Under the pieces are notes generated by a model. That model saw nothing but the letters and a program-made list of their open reading frames with translations. It made no database searches and was not told where the DNA came from. The translations under genes were made by a program, and so were the position numbers. From positions 78,432,417-78,496,416 of the forward strand of contig OY755243.1 of NCBI GenBank assembly GCA_963576725.1: 64,000 nucleotides of DNA. The letters are read 5' to 3'. How positions within the stretch are numbered: position 1 is the first letter of the stretch; each line of letters opens with the position of its first letter. Source of the stretch: Azorinus chamasolen. Taxonomy: Eukaryota; Mollusca; Bivalvia; Cardiida; Solecurtidae. This document shows, in pieces, positions 45,435-57,075 of this stretch.

Positions 45435-47104
45435 AGCTCACCTGGCACAAAGTGCCAAGGTGAGCTATTGTGATCGCTCTGTGTCCGTCGTCCATCAACT
45501 TTATTTTTCTTAAAATGACATCTCCTCCTAAACTACTGGCTGGAGTTTTACCAAACTTGGCAGGAATGTTCCTTGGGTCAACCTCTTCCAAAGTTGTTCA
45601 AAGAAGTTGATTTCATACAGAACTCTGGTTGCCATGGCAACCAATGTCCAAAAGGATATAAAACTTTAAAAATCTTCTTTTCAAAAACTTTAAAGCCTAG
45701 GGCTACCAAATTTTATGTGAAGAATCATCTAGTAGACCTCTACTTAAGGGGGGGGGGGGGGGGTCACAAGTTTTACATTGGATGATATAGTGAAAACTTT
45801 AAAAATCTTCTTGTCTGAAAACATAGAGCTGTGCTTTTTGGTATGAAGCATCATGTATTTAGTGTGTAAAATGATCTAATGATCCTGTGCAAAAATGTTC
45901 AAATTAAAATGGTCCCGCTCTGGAAGCTTATCAGATTTTCATAGGAAAATCTTTAAAAAAAAATTCTTCTCTGAAACTGTAAGGCACAGACATTTGGTAT
46001 GTAGCATTATCTAATGTTCCTCTACAAAGATTTTCAAATTAAGATCCCCAGGCCAAAAATGGCCTCGCCCTGGGGCTTAACGGTTTTTCATAGGAAAATC
46101 TTAAAAGTCTTCTTGTCAAAAACCACATGTCCCAGAGCTTAGATATTTGGTGTATAGATTAACTTAGTATACCTCTATGCAAAGTTAATATTTTAAAAAT
46201 TGGCCCTGCCCTGTGGGTTATACTTTGAAATAGACTTTTCCACATCAGAAACTACAATTTAAAGGTTTCCCCTTAGACAGAGCTCACAGCCAGCGGCAAG
46301 CTGGGCAGTGGGTGTTATGTCATTGACCCCTAACCTCAGTACAGTAAAAATTTTGTTTAGACAAACAAGTAACCAACATTCATTTTATATTCAGAAAACT
46401 AAGTGGTTGAATTATTTTCGAAATTTATTTTAGCTTTCTGTAAAAGTTACATATGCTTTAGATCAGAATCCAAACTGTGTACTAATTTCAGTCAAGTCAT
46501 GATCAGCAGTGATAGGGTTTACACTGATTTCTGTCATTTGTTAGAAACGCTGTCTGCTGAATAGCGAACATTGTTAATATATCACTATAACTCTATAATA
46601 TGAGCGAAACATTGAGTCAGTGGCCTTCTTTTTCATTGGAAAATCTTTAAAAAAAAAATTCTGAGAATCTCTGAAACTGTAAATGGAAAAGTAGTAAAGT
46701 CAAGCAGGCAAAGCCACATGCAAGACGCAACCACCACCAAAACACCGATAGACAGCATGACACACACACACACACAACCACACACCCAAACGCACACGCA
46801 CACACACGAAATGAACACAGAAAACACCAAAAGACACACAAGAACCAGGGACAAACGTTCCACAACATGAACAAACCACAAGCACAAAGACGCAATGCAA
46901 ACAAAAGGAAGGGTGACAAAGAGAGTACAAGCCTTAGACCTTTCATATTTTGTATGTAGTATCTTTTAATGGTTCTTATCCAAGACTGTTCAAATTCTGA
47001 CACCTTGGCAACAATATGGTATGGTCCCAGATTACATGAATTCATTGTAAACATAAATCAGTTATAACCAGATGAGCGATTAAGGGCCATCATGACCATC
47101 TTGT
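45435..47104 (+). mobile_element. Family A element with a nested inverted retroelement fragment
   Basis: 5' hairpin AGCTCACCTGGCAC-AAA-GTGCCAAGGTGAGCT. The body holds diverged units, a G17 run (about 45748-45764), the empty counterpart of the TRIM site (46126-46150), and an inverted insertion at 46684-46927. The 3' palindrome region is GGGCCATCATGACC, slightly decayed, then CTTGT. Confidence 0.7.
46684..46927 (-). mobile_element. 5'-truncated copy of the retroelement nested at 15285-16175
   Basis: The complement of 15925-16173 is nearly unchanged, including GGAAAAGTAGTAAAGTC at the element's 3' end and a GT-rich run. It interrupts an array unit: CTGTAA on the left resumes as AAGCCTTAGACC on the right. 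Cysteine- and tryptophan-rich open frames here are GT-repeat artefacts. Confidence 0.75.
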
Positions 47105-47183
47105 TTATTCTAACACTTCTCTCAGCAGGTGACACATGTGTTCCTTTGAACACTCTTGTTCCTCAAACAATCTTTTTTCATGT

Positions 47184-49811
47184 TTAACCCTTTGCTCAAT
47201 AAATACGCTGTCCTATGCCTTTGCAAACAGAGAAGATCAAGATCAGACAGCTCCTGTAGGAGCCGTCTGATAGGATCTGCTTTGTTTGTTTATTATGTAA
47301 TTATGTCTCTCCCCCCCCCCCCATATTTATATGGGGGAGACATATTGTTTTCATGAGAGTTGTCTTTCTGTCCATCCGTCTGTCACACTTTCTTGTCAAT
47401 GCCATAACTTCAATATGCCTGATGCAAGTTGATTGAAACTTCATATATGGAAAGATCATACTTAGAGGAAGTGTCATGCACAAGGTCCATAACTCTGGCT
47501 TCACTATTATAGGAGTTATTGCCCCTTGTAATTTTTTCACACTTTTTTGTCTGGACGATATCTCCTATATGGCTCTCATATGGCTCATGCCATTGAATTG
47601 AAACTTCATGCATGGAAAGATCATGATGAGAGGAAGTGTCATGTTTATGGTCCATAACTCTGACTTCACTAATATTGGAGTTATTGTCCCTTGTAAATTT
47701 TTTCACACTTTTTTGTCTGGACGATAACGCCTATATGGCTCACGCCATTGGATTGACACTTCATACATGAAAAGATCATGATAAGAGGAAGTGGCATGCC
47801 CAAGGTCCATAACTCTGGCTTCACTAATTTTGAAGTTATTGCTTCCTGTAAAAAAAATTCACACTTTTTGTGTGGACGATAACTCCTATATGGCTCTTGC
47901 CATTGGATTGAAACTTCATACATTGAAAGATCATGATAAGAGAAAGTCTCATGCTCAAGGTCATAGCTCTGGCTTCAATAAATTGAGAGTTATTAGAGTA
48001 TTGCCCCTTGTATATTTGTTTAACACTTTCTTTTCTGTAGAAACTCCTACATGGCTCATGCCATTGGATTGAAACTTCATACATGGAAAGAGCGTGATGA
48101 GAGAAAGTGTCATGAACATGGGCCATAACTCTGGCTTAACTACTTTTGGAGTTATTATGTCTCCCCCCCCCCGTTCCATCCGTCTGTCCATCACACTTTT
48201 TGTCCGGATGATAACTTCAAGATGCCTGATGCCAGTTGATTGAAACTTCATATATGGAAAGAGCATAATGAGAGGAAGTGTCATTCACAAGGTCCATAAC
48301 TCTGGCTTCACTAATATAGGAGTTATTGCCCCTTGTAAAAAAATTCACTTTTTTGTCCGGACGATAACTTCAATATGCCTGATGCCAGTTGATTGAAACT
48401 TCATATATGGAAAGAGCATAATCAGAGGAAGTGTCATGCACAAGGTCCATAACTCTGGCTTCACTAATATAGAAGTTATTGCCCCTTGTAAAAAATGCAC
48501 ACTTTTTTGTCCGGACGATAACTCCTACATGGCTCATGCCATTGGATTGAAACTTCATATATGGAAAGATCATGACGAGAGGAAGTGTCATACACAAGGT
48601 CCATAACTCTGGCTTCATTAATAATGGAGTTATTGCCCTTGTAATTTTTTCAACAATTTTTTTGTCCGGGCGATAACTCCTATATGGCTCATGCCATTGG
48701 ATTGAAACTTCATACATGGAAACATCATGATAAGAGAAAGTGTCATGCTCAAGGTCCATAACTCTGGCTTCACTAATATTGGAGTTATTGCCCTTTGTAA
48801 AAAAACCTCACAATTTTTTGTCAGGATGATAACTCCTATATGGCACATGCCATTGGAGTGAAACTTCATACATGGATTGATCATGATAAGAGAAAGTGTC
48901 ATGCATAAGGTCCTTAACTCTGGCTTCAATAAATTGAGAGTTATTGCCCCTTGTACATTTGTTTAACGCTTTTTTTTTCGGACGATAACTCCTACATGGC
49001 TCTTGCCATTGTATTGAAACTTTATACATGGAAAGAGCATGATGAGAGAAAGTGTCATGAACAAAGGCCATAACTCTGGCTTCAATACTTTTGGAGTTAT
49101 TGCCCTTTGTTACATTTTTTGTCCGATCAATAACTCCTGTTCGACTGATGCTATTGGAATGACATTTCATTTATGGAAAGAGCATGATGAAAGTAAGCGT
49201 CATGCACAAGGGCCATAACTCTGGTATCAATATTTTTGAAGTTATTAGCTGTAATCATTTTCTTCTTGAAAAATGTGGTGTGGAAAGCGCATAATGAGGG
49301 GAAGTATCAATCATCAAGTCCATAACATTTTTAGTGATTTCCCTTTACATATTGTTTTTATTAGAGGGGAAACATCCGTTTTTGTGACGAAAACCTCTAG
49401 TTGCCCTTTGTTACATTTTTTGTCTGATCAATATCTCCTGTTCTACTGATGCTATTGGAATGACATTTCATTTATGGAAAGAGCATGATGAAAGGAAATA
49501 TCATATATCAAGTCCATAACATTTTTTAGTTATTTCCCTTTACATATTGTTTTTGTTAGAGTTGTTTGTCTGTCTTTCTGTCACACATCTCATGCGGTGG
49601 AGTTCTCATGTACAGAAATGTGAAGGTATGTCGCAGTGTGTATTTGTGGGTGTGAGGGGTAGAGGGCAGACATCCGTTTTTTTGACAAAAACCTCTAGTT
49701 CATAGGTCAGATTCTGCCATTACCAAACATTCTTGTGTCCATTTGTTATTATTACAATTAATATTCATGATGTGATTATTTCTGACATAAATAGTCATGG
49801 TGTAAAGGGAT
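47184..49811. mobile_element. Palindromic MITE split by a family E element
   Basis: The left half is 47184-47301 (TTAACCCTTTGCTCAATAAA and the palindrome CAGACAGCTCCTGTAGGAGC). The right half is 49702-49811 (TCAGATTCTGCCATTACC to GTGTAAAGGGATAA). Together they restore the layout of uninterrupted copies. Confidence 0.65.
47302..49698 (+). mobile_element. Helitron-like array element (family E), about 150-bp units
   Basis: The 5' hairpin is TATGTCTCTCCCCC with its complement GGGGGAGACATA. About 14 units follow with GATAACTCCTATATGGCTC, CCATTGGATTGAAACTTCAT and CATAACTCTGGCTTCACTAA. Two successive 3' ends occur, each a stem-loop (CCGTTTTTGTGACGAAAACC and CCGTTTTTTTGACAAAAACC) followed by CTAG and T, at about 49397 and 49698. 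It looks like one copy with a duplicated end or two nested copies. Confidence 0.65.
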
Positions 49812-49934
49812 AATTTGATATGCCCTTGAGTATTGTGAGTGCACAAAGTACATATTTTATGTTCACAAGTACCATAATGTGATAAAAGCAATAGTTCTAT
49901 AAATGTACATGTATTCACTCTTTTCCTCATACAA

Positions 49935-50010
49935 AACACCATTTCACACTTTGGCAAACAGATTAGACCTAGATCTGGCCTAGATGGCTGATCAGGGTCT
50001 GCTCTGTTTG
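49935..50010. mobile_element. Palindromic MITE core
   Basis: GCAAACAGATTAGACCTAGA to GGTCTGCTCTGTTTGC; one arm is degenerate. Confidence 0.55.
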
Positions 50011-50309
50011 CTTGTACTATAGGAATATAATTATAATATAGTTTTTGCTATGTCCATCCATCGTCTGTGTGTCTCTGCATCTGTGTGTCCAAGAATCATA
50101 TCTCAGAAACAGAGTTTGTCTTTGAAACTTTATACAAATGTTAAGTACAAATGTACTATAACGGAAAGTGGGTATGCAAGTATCACTTAGATTGATCTTG
50201 AAACACCAGGGTTACGGTTGTTCATTTGTGAAAAAAAATACTATTTATTTCTGTCCGTAGCCATTTTCCAGAAACTGGAGTTTTTCTATGAAACTTTGTA
50301 AATGTGTTG

Positions 50310-52330
50310 AGCAGTATAAGTACACGTGGCCCTGCAAGTATCATTCATATTGATCATGGACTACCAGAGCAGTATAAGGACACGTGGCCCTGCAAGTATC
50401 ATTCATATTGATCATGGACTACCAGAGCAGTATAAGTACACGTGGCCCTGCAAGTATCATTCATATTGATCATGGACTACCAGAGCAGTATAAGGACACG
50501 TGGCCCTGCAAGTATCATTCATATTGATCATGGACTACCAGAGCAGTATAAGGACACGTGGCCCTGCAAGTATCATTCATATTGATCATGGACTACCAGA
50601 GCAGTATAAGGACACGTGGCCCTGCAAGTATCATTCATATTGATCATGGACTACCAGAGCAGTATAAGTACACGTGGCCCTGCAAGTATCATTCATATTG
50701 ATCGTGGACTACCAGAGCAGTATAAGGACACGTGGCCCTGCAAGTATCATTCATATTGATCGTGGACTACCAGAGCAGTATAAGGACACGTGGCCCTGCA
50801 AGTATCATTCATATTGATCGTGGACTACCAGAGCAGTATAAGGACACGTGGCCCTGCAAGTATCATTCATATTGATCGTGGACTACCAGAGCAGTATAAG
50901 TACACATGGCCCTGCAAGTATCATTCATATTGATCATGGATCACGTGGCCCTGCAAGTATCATTCATATTGATCGTGGATCACGTGGCCCTGCAAGTATC
51001 ATTCATATTGATCGTGGATCACGTGGCCCTGCAAGTATCATTCATATTGATCGTGGATCACGTGGCCCTGCAAGTATCATTCATATTGATCGTGGATCAC
51101 CTGGCCCTGCAAGTATCATTCATATTGATCGTGGACTACCTGGCCCTGCAAGTATCATTCATATTGATCGTGGATCACGTGGCCCTGCAAGTATCATTCA
51201 TATTGATCGTGGACTACCTGGCCCTGCAAGTATCATTCATATTGATCGTGGATCACGTGGCCCTGCAAGTATCATTCATATTGATCGTGGACTACCTGGC
51301 CCTGCAAGTATCATTCATATTGATCGTGGATCACCTGGCCCTGCAAGTATCATTCATATTGATCGTGGACTACCTGGCCCTGCAAGTATCATTCATATTG
51401 ATCGTGGATCACGTGGCCCTGCAAGTATCATTCATATTGATCGTGGACTACCTGGCCCTGCAAGTATCATTCATATTGATCGTGGATCACCTGGCCCTGC
51501 AAGTATCATTCATATTGATCGTGGACTACCTGGCCCTGCAAGTATCATTCATATTGATCGTGGATCACCTGGCCCTGCAAGTATCATTCATATTGATCGT
51601 GGACTACCAGAGCAGTATAAGGACACGTGGCCCTGCAAGTATCATTCATATTGATCATGGATCACCTGGCCCTGCAAGTATCATTCATATTGATCGTGGA
51701 TCACGTGGCCCTGCAAGTATCATTCATATTGATCATGGATCACCTGGCCCTGCAAGTATCATTCATATTGATCATGGATCACCTGGCCCTGCAAGTATCA
51801 TTCATATTGATCGTGGATCACCTGGCCCTGCAAGTATCATTCATATTGATCGTGGATCACCTGGCCCTGCAAGTATCATTCATATTGATCGTGGATCACG
51901 TGGCCCTGCAAGTATCATTCATATTGATCATGGATCACGTGGCCCTGCAAGTATCATTCATATTGATCATGGATCACGTGGCCCTGCAAGTATCATTCAT
52001 ATTGATCATGGATCACGTGGCCCTGCAAGTATCATTCATATTGATCGTGGATCACGTGGCCCTGCAAGTATCATTCATATTGATCGTGGATCACGTGGCC
52101 CTGCAAGTATCATTCATATTGATCGTGGATCACGTGGCCCTGCAAGTATCATTCATATTGATCGTGGATCACCTGGCCCTGCAAGTATCATTCATATTGA
52201 TCATGGATCACCTGGCCCTGCAAGTATCATTCATATTGATCATGGATCACCTGGCCCTGCAAGTATCATTCATATTGATCATGGATCACCTGGCCCTGCA
52301 AGTATCATTCATATTGATCATGGATCACCT
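50310..52330 (+). repeat. Minisatellite: 58-bp units followed by 39-bp units
   Basis: About eleven 58-bp units (50310 to about 50935) are followed by about 35 units of 39 bp (to 52330), with one 58-bp unit re-embedded near 51602. Both share GGCCCTGCAAGTATCATTCA and TATTGATCrTGGA. The 39-bp unit looks like the 58-bp unit lacking AGCAGTATAAGGA and neighbours. Most units carry CACGTG or CACCTG. Similar single units in the flanking 170-bp array (CCTGCAAGTATCATTTA near 52570) show where it arose. The 39-bp period keeps all frames open, which creates long spurious ORFs. Confidence 0.95.
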
Positions 52331-53054
52331 GAGTTATGGTCCTTTAAACTGTTTGGAGTTTCTCTATGAAGCTGTGTAAATTTTAAGTAGCATAAGAAAA
52401 TGCAGCCCTGCAGGTATTATTCACATTATCTTTGAACACAAGAGTTATGGCCTTTGTTTGTGGAAAATATAACATTTTTGTCTGTCCGGAGCAATATCTC
52501 AGAAACTGTTTGGAGTTTTTCTCTAAATCTTCATGTAAATGTTCAGTACCATGAGGAAATATGACTCTGCAAGTATCATTTAATTTTTTTGTGGAACACC
52601 AGATTTATGGTCCATTGCCAATTTTTTTTTTTTTTTTTTTTAAAGGAGTCATTTCTCAAAAACAGTTTTCTCTGAAACTAGGTAATATCTCAGAAACTGT
52701 TAGGTGTTTTTCAATGAAACTTTGTATAAATGACTAAATGTTAAGTACCATAAAGAAATGTTACCCTGCATGTATCACTGACAATAACTTTTGATCACCA
52801 GAGCTTTTTTGTGAAAAACCTAACCTTTTTGTTCATCTGTACAGTAACTCAGATTAACATTGAGCCTAGCACTTAATTGTCAGGGGATATCAATTCAGCA
52901 AGTTTGCTTGTTTAATTTCTGTTTGCTTGGAATTTAAAGCTTCTGTTTGCTTTGGAGTTTAAGCTAAACCTGCAATGTACTATTTTCTGAAAATTATTTA
53001 TATTTGTTTATGAAATTACCTTTGACCAATTGTGAGAATTCTTTCTACTTTTAG

Positions 53055-55552
53055 CAATGACCAAGATTTTGATAAAAGAGGCAATGGAAGATTTAACATA
53101 TGTTGAAACAGAGCGGTACCAAACTGCGAAAAAAATATTGCAAGACCAGAAAGTGCTCATAATTAGCGGCCATCCAGGAGAGGGCAAGACAACCATGGCA
53201 AGGAAGCTAGCCTGTGAGATATCTTCCCCAGACAGATGCTTAGAACTGACAAAGCCATCACACTGGGAACTTATAGATCTAGACCTACCGCGATTTGATA
53301 CATTGATCATAGATGATATATTTGGAGCTAGAGTGTTTAACTTGAACCTGGCTACAGAATGGGAGAGATGCATTCCGAGAATGCACAAGGCAGCCGAGAA
53401 GAAAAATATTAATGTCATAATTACAACACGCCAGTACATTTTGAAGAGACTGCCTATATTTAAAGAGGAGTGTATCATTCCATTGTCCTCTGACAAACTG
53501 TCTGATGCTGAAATGTCACAAATACTTAAATATAGCCTGGACAAAAAAGGAAGACAGTATGAGGAATATTTGATTGCTGACTGCGTGGGGAGGACACAAT
53601 CTGTCTTTAGCAGCTTTTTTTCGTTGTCAAACGATTTTGTGTTTGGGTTCCCTCAATGTGTCAAGATGTTTGTGGAGAATGAGAGCCTCTTCCAAACAGG
53701 ACCTGATTACTTTTCAAAACCAAAAAAGTTTTTCAAAGAATGTATTGAGGATCTGTATAAAGAAAGGGAGAATTTCCTACCCCTTATATTGATATGGGCA
53801 AAGAAAGGCAAGTCATTAGACATATCAGAATTGGAGCCAGCCTCATTGTCAGATGAATTGAAAAATATTGCAGACAGTTTTGGCTTTTGTTTGGAAAGTG
53901 CTCTATTGCAGAAAATAAGAGAGTATTTGAAACACCACCAAGGAGGTTTTCTTGATTTTAGCAAAAGCCAGGGTACGTACAAACTGAATCACCATGTTAT
54001 AGAAGATATGATTGGAATTGTCTTATGCAAGGACTATCAAAAAGCTGTGCTTATGTATGCTACGAGAGATTTCCTTTTGACGTATGTGACCACAGATGAT
54101 GCAAAACAAAGTGATGATTACCTTTTTTTCACAGAAGAGTACCTGTACACTGAATTGGCTTGGCAGATGATTAAACACTTTCATACACCAGGCAATACTT
54201 GTTACTATTTTAGTAAGTCAAAGGGATTTCAAACTGATGGAAGATGCCCAAACAAGGTTTCTACCAATTCAGTAATAGATACTGGATTAATGGACAGTGA
54301 TGCTTTCACAAACCCCTTGTTTATTAAGAGATTTGTAGATTGCTTGAATTCGGATGCTGGCCAAAGGTTAATGTCTACACCAGTTATAAATATGACAGGA
54401 CATTTTCTTGGATATGGAATAATGTCTGAAGAAATCAGCATATTTCTTCCAGAGTACTTTCTCCAGAATGAACTCGATGTTCTTATCAAGGAAATGATCA
54501 GCCGAAACATGTCATGGGGAAACCATGGTGAACGATTAGAGCGAGATATTGCACTCCTTATAGCAGCTCACCATGGAAACATAGAAATGGTTGAACTGTT
54601 GATGCAGTCAGGTGCAAGGGTTACTGAAGAGACCATTTACATTGCTGCAGTATCAAAACACACACAAGTCATCCCATTGTTGTTGAAAGACAGATATCCA
54701 GATTCTCATTTGGAAAGTTTCTCTATTCTGAATGGCAACAATGCAATTATAGCCTCATCCAAGAGGGGATTGTTAGAATCTGTAAGAGCGCTTGTTGAAA
54801 ATGGTGCAGATGTCAATTACCGAAATAAAAAGGGTCTCAGTGCTTTAGATAAAGCCGTGTTGTTTGATCATGCAGACATATGCAAGGTACTGGTAAAAGC
54901 AGGAGCCAAGCTTGACTGTCAAGTACAACCATTTAAACGTACACCTCTACATACAGCATGTGATGAAGGATTTAGTAGCGTAGTGGAAATACTGTTACAA
55001 CATTGGGCGAAAACGGATATTAAAGACCACAGAGGTCACTATGCAATTCATTGTGCAGCAATTCAAGGCCACACTGATGTTGTCCAGAAATTGCTGGAGT
55101 ACGATGTATCACTTGCAACACAACGAATCATTTCGTATGGCAGGCAGTCTAAGATCAAGGGAATGACAGTGTTTCATGTTGCAGTTTGGAAGAACAATCT
55201 TCAGATGTTGGAAATGTTATTGCAGTCAAGGGCTGACCCATCTGTGTGTGATTGTTATGGAAGGACTCCATTGTATTATGCTGCACAGTCCGGAAAAGCC
55301 ACCCTTGTCAATGCACTAATTCCTTTCTCTTCACCTGGTATGGCAAACAAACAGGGTAATACTCCCTTGCATGCTGCACTGACTTGGAGCCATCTAGACG
55401 TTGCAAGGCTGCTTATTCCCCATGTAAATATCAATGCTATCAATAAGAAAGGTGAAACACCATTGCACATTGCTCGTAAAGAGGGTCATGTAGAAATGGT
55501 AGACATGCTTGTACAGTACAATGAAAACTCGTCAAGGTCAAACTGTTTTTGA
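53055..55552 (+). CDS. HEPN-STAND-ankyrin gene, exon 4: nSTAND3-like NTPase and ankyrin repeats
   Basis: After acceptor CTACTTTTAG, the bases CA complete the Ala codon begun in exon 3; the frame then encodes 831 residues to TGA at 55550. Counting from MTKILIKE, residues 17-28 (ETERYQTAKKIL) are the usual lead-in of nSTAND3 proteins. Walker A is GHPGEGKT (38-45), Walker B LIIDDIFG (83-90), and a sensor-like VIITTR lies at 120-125. A helical region follows to about 490. Ankyrin repeats fill about 497-825, with canonical units such as RTPLHTACDEGFSSVVEILL, NTPLHAALTWSHLDVARLLI and ETPLHIARKEGHVEMVDMLV, and several degenerate ones. STAND NTPases switch on ligand sensing and oligomerise; here the ankyrin part is the likely sensor. 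The ligand is unknown. The frame is intact, so the gene looks functional. Confidence 0.85.
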
Positions 55553-55991
55553 TTTATCAAGTACATTTGTAAGTGCCGCCAAGCATATACCTTCTTACGT
55601 GAGTTTGATTCTCTGTAGCTGTATCTGTATTTATTCGTCATAGAATCCTATATAGTATGGAATGCGGGTTGGGACATGCCAATTGCCATTTCCTAATTTG
55701 CCAAATGAAATATTTACGTACGTGTTCTTCTCGTGTATAGATGTACAGAAATTGGGTATATTATTGTTTGATAAGATACAAAACATATTGTAGAATGAAA
55801 CCCGCCTATCTGTCTGATCCTTGGATCCGCCAAACACTCTTCAGAGAAAAGAACTGTTAGCCAAAGGCTAACACATAACACCCCCCAACTGTCTGCTTGT
55901 CAGAACACCTATCATCAATCTGAACATAATTATGTACATACAGAAACGTGAAGAGATTTAAAAACAATATATGCCCTAACCCAATTTATGT

Positions 55992-55997
55992 AATAAA
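55992..55997 (+). promoter_or_regulatory. Candidate poly(A) signal AATAAA of the HEPN-STAND gene
   Basis: An AATAAA on the + strand about 440 bp after the stop codon, before the next tandem array starts. This is position only; no transcript evidence. Confidence 0.3.
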
Positions 55998-56039
55998 AAT
56001 GAAGAATAATTCACAGTAATAAGACCCTTTCATGAGGTT

Positions 56040-56460
56040 TTTGTCAAATCCAAAGTTCTAAAGCTAGGTACCTTTTCAGAAAAACATTAAGTTCAAGGAC
56101 CATAACTCTGACAAAAATTATTCAACCAGACCAATATTTGAACTTAAGCTGTACCTCATCTAGATTTATTTTTATGTCAAATATGAAGTTAATATCTGCA
56201 ACCACTTCCAAAGAAAGACCGGAAAATTGAAAATTTGACAAACAATTAAAGTTCAAGGGTCATTCATAACTCTGGCAAAAATTATTCAACCAGACTAAGA
56301 TTGGGAATTAAGCTGTACATTATCTAGAGTTAGCTTTATGCCAAATATAAAGTTAATATCTGCAACCACTTCCAAAAAAAGTCTGGAAAATCCCAAATTT
56401 GAAGACAAAAAAATTAAAGTTCAAGGGCAATAACTCTGGAAATGATTATTTAACAGATTA
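56040..56460 (+). repeat. Tandem array of about 170-bp units
   Basis: Three units carry GTTCAAGGGCAATAACTCTG, TATTCAACCAGACTAAGATT and AATATCTGCAACCACTTCCA. It resembles the internal array of another hairpin-ended element. 56457-56640 then matches 4370-4560. Confidence 0.7.
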
Positions 56461-56879
56461 GATTGAGAAAACTAAGTGGATAATTCTCAAAATGCTCTTT
56501 GCATATCCATGTCCTGCATTAAGCTCTCAGATATCAATATAGAACCTATCTGTATATCTTTTGTGAAGTTCGGCTGAATACAAGTCAAGTGTTCTATGCT
56601 GTAGCATTCTTTATCAGTATTGTAGTTGTCTGCTTCAGACTTGTTGTCTGCTTGTCTAAGATTGTTCACATTGTTTTTAATACATGTCAATCTTACAATT
56701 AACTCTCTTGTACAAACCACATATGAAGTAAAATATTGGATTCTGATCTGACACAAGTGTAACTTGAAGTTACATATGCATCAGATCAGAATCCAAACTG
56801 TGCTAGGTCTCCCTTTGCACTTTTTGATAACAACTGGATTGCCTCCCTTTTGGGTAGACAACTGATATGTTTAGATCTG

Positions 56880-57075
56880 GTCTGTTGCACTTTACTCCAT
56901 AATTATGCATTTCTACACCATTGCAAACAGAGTAGACCCAGATCAGATGGCTCATTTAGTAGCCATCTGATCAGTCTGCTCTGTTTTTGCTCATGGTATA
57001 ATATAGTGCAAATTGCATTAAATTATTTCCATTTTGTGTACAATATACAATGTACTTATAATATGTTTACTTAAT
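56880..57075. mobile_element. Palindromic MITE (paralogous to 10171-10354)
   Basis: CTTTACTCCATAATTATGCA, palindrome GACCCAGATCAGATGG at about 56935, and a right part ending ATGTTTACTTAATCCTTTCC, where a family A body takes over. Confidence 0.65.

Noticed and set aside
47410..49170. Several - strand frames of about 100-130 codons with repeated MTLPLIMIFPYMKFQSNG-like text
   Set aside because: They are translations of the family E tandem array and repeat with the array period.
50310..52330. Regularly spaced direct repeats reminiscent of a CRISPR array
   Set aside because: There are no unique spacers: units are contiguous and near-identical, and the context is eukaryotic with no cas genes.
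50848..52379. Three overlapping long open frames (268, 487 and 250 codons) of repeated GPASIIHIDRGS / ALQVSFILIVDH peptides
   Set aside because: They arise because the 39-bp minisatellite unit is a multiple of three and lacks stops. They are repetitive in every frame, lie in an intron and have no start or splice support.
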